In this document: one piece after another, positions 5,973 through 9,883 of the stretch | How positions within the stretch are numbered: the first letter of the stretch is position 1 | How the letters are laid out: each line of letters starts with the position of its first letter | Origin: Candidatus Yonathbacteria bacterium RIFCSPHIGHO2_01_FULL_51_10 | GTDB lineage: Bacteria > Patescibacteriota > Minisyncoccia > Phycocordibacterales > UBA1539_B | Direction of reading: 5' to 3' | Length of the DNA stretch: 9,883 bases | NCBI GenBank assembly: GCA_001823505.1 | Contig: MHUS01000027.1 | Location: 1-9,883 of the forward strand | Program-made: the position numbers and the translations under genes | Notes under the pieces: generated by a model | What the model saw: the letters and a program-made list of their open reading frames with translations, nothing else | The model's database searches: none | Told to the model about the DNA's origin: nothing

Positions 5973-7757
5973 ATGCAATCCGCAGAAATTCGGTCACGGT
6001 TTTTGGAATTCTTTAAGAAACGGGGACACGCCATCATTCCGTCGGCGCCCCTCATCCCCGAGAATGACCCCTCGGTGCTGTTTACCACTGCCGGCATGCA
6101 TCCGCTCGTGCCGTACCTTTTAGGACAGGCGCACCCAAGCGGTACGCGTCTCGCCAACAGTCAGAAGTGTGTGCGTACACAAGATATTGATGAAGTGGGG
6201 GATAAGACGCACGATACTTTTTTTGAAATGCTGGGGAACTGGTCGCTTGGAGATTACTTCAAAAAAAATGCGATCACCTGGAGCTACGAATTTTTAACCT
6301 CAAAGGAAGAGGGGCTTGGTCTTGATCCAAAACGTCTCTATGTCACGGTGTTTGGCGGCAATGAGGACGCGCCGCGCGACGAGGAGTCGTTTGCCATTTG
6401 GAAGTCGCTCGGCGTGCCGGAACACCGTATCTACTTCATGACCAAGGACGTGAAAGGGAAGGAACCCAACTGGTGGAGCCCGGGTGACAACGGCCCCTGC
6501 GGGCCTGATTCCGAGATGTTTTATGACGTCACTGAGCGTGGCTTGGGCGACATGACCAAAGAAGAATACATGGCCGCGGATGATCGCCAGGAGGTCGTGG
6601 AGATCTGGAACGATGTGTTCATGGAGTATGAGAAAAAAGATGGCAAAGTGATCGGTAAGCTTAAGAATAAGAATGTGGATACTGGCGCGGGGCTTGAGCG
6701 ACTCTGTATGGTGATGCAAAAGACCGATAATGTGTTCGCCACCGATCTCTTTGTGCCGATCATGAGCGTAATCCATACACAAGCAACAAAGTATGATGAG
6801 CGTGCCGCCCGCATTGTTGCCGATCACATCCGCACGGCAGTGTTCATGATGGGGGATGGAGTAACGCCCTCTAATACTGATCGTGGCTACGTACTGCGTC
6901 GGCTTATCCGTCGTGCAGTACGGTACGCGGATCAACTTGGAATTGTCGGTGGTTTCGAAGAATTTATCGAGAGTATTACGATCAAATATCAAGAGATATA
7001 TCCGATTCTTGCTGAGAAAAAAGAAACGATCATTGATGAGTTTACGCGAGAGGGAAGTAAATTCAAAAAAACGCTCGCAAATGGTCTTCGGGAATTTGAA
7101 AAACTTTCAATATCGGCGATCAGCGGTAGTGACGCTTTTGCGTTGTTTTCAACATACGGTTTTCCGCTGGAAATGACCGAGGAGCTCGCTATTGAAAAGG
7201 GTGTGATGGTTGACCGCGCAGGGTTTGAAGTCGAGTTCAAAAAACACCAAGACCTCTCTCGTTCCGGCGCCGAGCAGAAATTCAAAGGGGGGCTTGCGGA
7301 TACAGGTGAGAAGACGACCATGCTCCATACCTGCACGCACCTGATGCTTGCAGGTCTGCGTAAATACCTTGGCGACCATGTGCATCAAGCAGGATCCAAC
7401 ATAACCGCCGAGCGTACGCGGTTTGATTTCACTCATCCGGAAAAAGTATCGCGTGAAGTACTCGATCAAGTGGAAGCGTACGTGAACGAAGCGATCTCGA
7501 AACAGTGTCCGGTGATTATCGAGCAAATGAAAAAAGAAGAAGCGCAAGCGCAAGGGGTTGAGGGGAGTTTCTGGGAGAAATATCCGGACGTGGTAGATGT
7601 CTATCGGGTTAAATGTGATGATGGCACGGTCTACTCAAGCGAGCTTTGTGGTGGTCCGCATGTGAAAAACACCGCCGACATCAAGGGGCGATTTCATATT
7701 ACCAAAGAAGAAGCTTCGTCTGCGGGGGTACGGCGTGTTAAAGCAGTCATAGAGTAG
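5973..7757 (+). CDS. alaS: Alanine--tRNA ligase, compact form without C-Ala domain
   Basis: This cytoplasmic enzyme charges tRNA-Ala with alanine and clears mischarged tRNA. At 594 residues it is much shorter than the roughly 875 of typical bacterial enzymes. The N-terminus (MQSAEIRSRFLEFFKKRGH) is standard and confirms the start. Class II catalytic motifs follow: VLFTTAGMHPLVP, DTFFEMLGNWSLGDYF, WWSPGDNGPCGPDSE and NVDTGAGLERL. The editing domain is present with zinc ligands His452, His456 (HTCTH), Cys559 and His563 (CGGPH; usually CGGTH). The protein ends just after SSAGVRRVKAVIE. The beta-barrel segment that normally precedes the editing domain (with an FYAESGGQ-like motif) is missing: KFKGGLAD leads straight to the HTCTH helix. 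The oligomerisation and C-Ala domains are absent too. Such short forms are common in CPR genomes, so this is probably functional. No SD; likely translated from the transcript of the gene before it. Confidence 0.95.
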   Translation: MQSAEIRSRFLEFFKKRGHAIIPSAPLIPENDPSVLFTTAGMHPLVPYLLGQAHPSGTRLANSQKCVRTQDIDEVGDKTHDTFFEMLGNWSLGDYFKKNAITWSYEFLTSKEEGLGLDPKRLYVTVFGGNEDAPRDEESFAIWKSLGVPEHRIYFMTKDVKGKEPNWWSPGDNGPCGPDSEMFYDVTERGLGDMTKEEYMAADDRQEVVEIWNDVFMEYEKKDGKVIGKLKNKNVDTGAGLERLCMVMQKTDNVFATDLFVPIMSVIHTQATKYDERAARIVADHIRTAVFMMGDGVTPSNTDRGYVLRRLIRRAVRYADQLGIVGGFEEFIESITIKYQEIYPILAEKKETIIDEFTREGSKFKKTLANGLREFEKLSISAISGSDAFALFSTYGFPLEMTEELAIEKGVMVDRAGFEVEFKKHQDLSRSGAEQKFKGGLADTGEKTTMLHTCTHLMLAGLRKYLGDHVHQAGSNITAERTRFDFTHPEKVSREVLDQVEAYVNEAISKQCPVIIEQMKKEEAQAQGVEGSFWEKYPDVVDVYRVKCDDGTVYSSELCGGPHVKNTADIKGRFHITKEEASSAGVRRVKAVIE

Positions 7758-7810
7758 CGATATCCAAACATTTTCCACTGGGGGGACTTCTACCGCGAGC
7801 GACTTCGGTA

Positions 7811-7816
7811 TATACT
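7811..7816 (+). promoter_or_regulatory. -10 element for the pilM-like gene
   Basis: TATACT ends 13 bases before ATG 7830, giving a leader of about 6 bases. AGGT at 7819-7822 would lie at or before the start of transcription and is unlikely to act as an SD. No clear -35. Confidence 0.45.
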
Positions 7817-7829
7817 GTAGGTATCCCCT

Positions 7830-9011
7830 ATGGTATTTTTCTTTCCATCGAAACAAGACGAAACGATCGCGATCATTGATATCGGAAGCTCAAGTGTGGG
7901 CGTAGCGTTCGCAACAGCGCCAAAAGGAGCAAAGCCGCGCATTCTCTGGTCGGCACGGGAAGAAATGGTCTTCCAGACTGAGCTTAATTTTTCAAGATTT
8001 TTCTCCGCGATGACTGATAGCCTCGGCCGCGTTCTCGCGCGTGCTGTGCAGAGTGGTCACAAAATGCCGCGGACATTCCTCGTGTCGCTTGCATCCCCTT
8101 GGTACATCGCACAAACACGGCGTGTTCACGTTGCGCGCTTCAAGCCGTTCATCATCACCAAGAAAGGAATCACGAAGCTGATCGAACAAGAGGTCGCGTC
8201 CTTCCAAGATTACCGCCTACCTAATTACCGCAAGGTCGTTTCAGAGGAGACGCGACTTCTTGAAGCACAGAGTATCCAGATAAAATTGAATGGATATGAG
8301 GTGGGTGATCCGTACGGCACACCCGCGACAAATATGGATATGTGGGTCTATATCAGCATGAGCCCGGGGAGTGTTTTGGACGCCGTGAAGAACACTTTGA
8401 ACAAGCATGTTCATGCGAAAACGATCGAGTTCCACTCATTCCCCTTACTCGCATTCTCGACGATCCGCGATATTTTTACGGAAGCGAACGACTTCCTTCT
8501 TCTTGATATCTCCGGTGAGGTGACGGATATGTCGATCGTGCGCGATGATGTCCTTCTTGAGACCATTTCATTTCCCCTTGGGAAAAACTTCCTCATTCGG
8601 CGCATTGCGTCAGCGCAGAGCACCTCTCCTGAAGAAGCGCTCTCCCTCCTGCATCTCTATTTGGAAGGTAGGGCTGATGAGAAGACGCGAATGCAGATCC
8701 AGACCGTGCTCCTTGCCGCTCGCGGGGAATGGATCGCGCTTTTCACGGAAGCCCTGGGGAATTTTTCCAAAGAGCTTGCGCTGCCTCATAAAGTATTTTT
8801 TACGGCTGACCCCGATGTCTCCGGCTGGTTCGCCAAGTGCATTCAGAGCGAAGGGCTTGGGAATTATACCTTTACCGACGAGCCGCTTGGGGTTACTATA
8901 TTTGATGAAGCCATTCTTAGCGGTTTTGTGAGTGCCGAAAAAGATTCTGACAAAGATCCCTTCCTGTTGCTTCAGGCGATCTTTGCGGCAAAAAACACGA
9001 TACAACGATAA
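7830..9011 (+). CDS. PilM/FtsA-like actin-fold ATPase
   Basis: A 393-residue cytoplasmic protein. The actin-fold phosphate-1 loop is IAIIDIGSSSVGVAF (Asp17, Gly19, Ser20) and the phosphate-2 loop is FLLLDISGEVTDMSIV (Asp226 to Asp233). Between them, around residues 80-190, lies an insertion in the place of the SHS2-type subdomain 1C seen in FtsA and PilM. No membrane segment or FtsA-type C-terminal amphipathic helix is obvious. In type IV pilus systems PilM sits on the cytoplasmic face and binds the short N-terminal tail of PilN. Here the next gene, 12 bases downstream, encodes a bitopic protein with a cytoplasmic tail, which fits a similar pairing but is not PilN. FtsA is less likely because ftsZ is not adjacent. 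Assignment as PilM-like is an inference from motifs and context. Confidence 0.7.
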   Translation: MVFFFPSKQDETIAIIDIGSSSVGVAFATAPKGAKPRILWSAREEMVFQTELNFSRFFSAMTDSLGRVLARAVQSGHKMPRTFLVSLASPWYIAQTRRVHVARFKPFIITKKGITKLIEQEVASFQDYRLPNYRKVVSEETRLLEAQSIQIKLNGYEVGDPYGTPATNMDMWVYISMSPGSVLDAVKNTLNKHVHAKTIEFHSFPLLAFSTIRDIFTEANDFLLLDISGEVTDMSIVRDDVLLETISFPLGKNFLIRRIASAQSTSPEEALSLLHLYLEGRADEKTRMQIQTVLLAARGEWIALFTEALGNFSKELALPHKVFFTADPDVSGWFAKCIQSEGLGNYTFTDEPLGVTIFDEAILSGFVSAEKDSDKDPFLLLQAIFAAKNTIQR

Positions 9012-9023
9012 TCATTCACCGAC

Positions 9024-9883
9024 ATGGAACCACGACATATTATGGAGGATATCATTATAAAGCGCAGTGGGTCTGCTGCTTCGGGTGAGCGGCCACGACG
9101 GAGCATCCGTGAGATCACGCGTGATATGCCATCTCGTGAGACTCCTCGACCGTCGCTTGATGCTACTCACGGTACGCCAAATCAAGAACAAAAGAAACCG
9201 TCCACGCCCTCATTTCCTTTTCCTGAACAGGGGTCCGGGCGATTCAGTGACGGCGAGAGAACGGACATCGATGATCTGAATCCCGATGTGCCGCCACCAA
9301 GGACTAAGCGCTCAATGGGAATGTGGGTACTCGCGTTCCTGTCGTCGCTGGTGTTGGTTTTTGCCGCGTCAACATACTTTTATCGCGTGAACGTCCTTGT
9401 TGTGCCAACAGAGAACACCGCTGTCGTTTCAGGAGATTTTATTGCATACAAAGACACGCGCCCCGGGGGTATCAAAATGAGCACGATAACCATTTCGGAC
9501 GAAAAGGAGATGGTCGTAAATGCAAGTGGTATGCAAGATGTCGCACGCAAGGCATCGGGAACGATCGTTATCTATAACTCGTACAGTAAAAATTCCCAGA
9601 GATTGATCAAAAATACGCGCTTTGAAACGTCAACGGGGGCCGTCTATAGGATCGCTGACTCGGTAGTTGTCCCCGGGGTGACCACGGTGAATGGCAAAGA
9701 AACGGCGGGAAGCGTGGAGGTTGTTGTGTATGCGGATGCTGCGGGAGATACCTACAACATAGGTTTGAGCGATTTTACCATTCCCGGCTTTGCGGGGGAT
9801 CCGCGCTACAGCAAGATCATCGCACGTTCCAAGACTGAGATGACCGGAGGGTTTGTGGGGAAAGTGAAGGTCGTCTCTGATGC
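9024..9883 (+). CDS. Bitopic membrane protein, possibly baseplate J-like extracellular region (3' end beyond window)
   Basis: The frame opens at ATG 9024 and stays open for 286 codons to the window edge, so the protein is incomplete. Residues 1-97 are polar, rich in Pro, Arg and Ser, and probably disordered and cytoplasmic. Residues 98-120 (GMWVLAFLSSLVLVFAASTYFY core) form one membrane helix. The rest is beta-rich and outside, with ASGTIVIYNSYSKNSQRL, NTRFETSTGAVYRI, VVVPGVTT and DTYNIGLSDFTIPGF. That pattern recalls CPR proteins often named baseplate J/gp47 family, a resemblance I cannot test here. No SD; the alternative ATG at 9042 is also possible. It follows the pilM-like gene by 12 bases and is surely in the same operon. 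A scaffold linking the ATPase to an extracellular structure is an inference. Confidence 0.75.
   Translation, partial: MEPRHIMEDIIIKRSGSAASGERPRRSIREITRDMPSRETPRPSLDATHGTPNQEQKKPSTPSFPFPEQGSGRFSDGERTDIDDLNPDVPPPRTKRSMGMWVLAFLSSLVLVFAASTYFYRVNVLVVPTENTAVVSGDFIAYKDTRPGGIKMSTITISDEKEMVVNASGMQDVARKASGTIVIYNSYSKNSQRLIKNTRFETSTGAVYRIADSVVVPGVTTVNGKETAGSVEVVVYADAAGDTYNIGLSDFTIPGFAGDPRYSKIIARSKTEMTGGFVGKVKVVSD

Noticed and set aside
6300..6992. A 230-codon open frame on the minus strand inside alaS
   Set aside because: It is fully antisense to conserved AlaRS motifs, shows no recognisable domain, and arises from codon bias of the plus-strand gene.

Overview
The window reads as chromosomal DNA of a Candidatus Patescibacteria (CPR) bacterium, most likely of the Parcubacteria lineage. 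This rests on family and style recognition, not on a database search. The clues are a large surface fibre with GNVGIG-type motifs, ATSTTATSTF-type linkers and an S74 chaperone domain; a very short alanyl-tRNA synthetase without its C-Ala domain; an eight-cysteine-cluster protein; a PilM-like ATPase followed by a bitopic protein of a kind common in these genomes; and genes that mostly lack Shine-Dalgarno sites. All genes lie on the plus strand, are tightly packed, and leave no gene-free stretch longer than about 110 bases.

Layout. Bases 4-2904 hold the 3' part of a repeat-rich fibre/adhesin protein whose reading frame is cut by a TAA at bases 1-3. Bases 3007-4825 hold an ATP-cone/Mrr-like nuclease, an MgtC/SapB membrane protein, and a membrane-anchored eight-cysteine protein that overlaps MgtC by 4 bases. 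Bases 4861-5436 form a self-contained unit for a secreted RlpA-like double-psi beta-barrel protein: consensus promoter, SD site, gene and intrinsic terminator. Bases 5466-7757 hold a small RipA-like membrane protein followed 9 bases later by a compact alaS. Bases 7830-9883 hold a PilM/FtsA-like actin-fold ATPase and, 12 bases on, a bitopic membrane protein that runs off the window end.

How it fits together. Much of the window concerns the cell surface: fibre, RlpA-like wall protein, MgtC, RipA-like protein, cysteine-rich anchored protein, and the PilM-like pair that may be part of a type IV pilus-like or other envelope machine. AlaS is the only clear housekeeping gene. The nuclease is the candidate for defence or DNA repair. 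No tRNA, rRNA, CRISPR array, transposase or attachment site was seen.

Expression. At 3007, 3903 and 5466 a TATACT/TATAGT -10 hexamer ends only 6-7 bases before the ATG, which predicts leaderless mRNAs; pilM at 7830 has the same hexamer 13 bases upstream. The RlpA-like gene differs, with a TTGACA-17-TATACA promoter, A-tracts upstream and a clear SD. I do not see a single obvious new multi-gene system. The points most worth a second look are the nucleotide-sensing nuclease, the fibre architecture, the leaderless promoter pattern and the PilM-like/bitopic pair.
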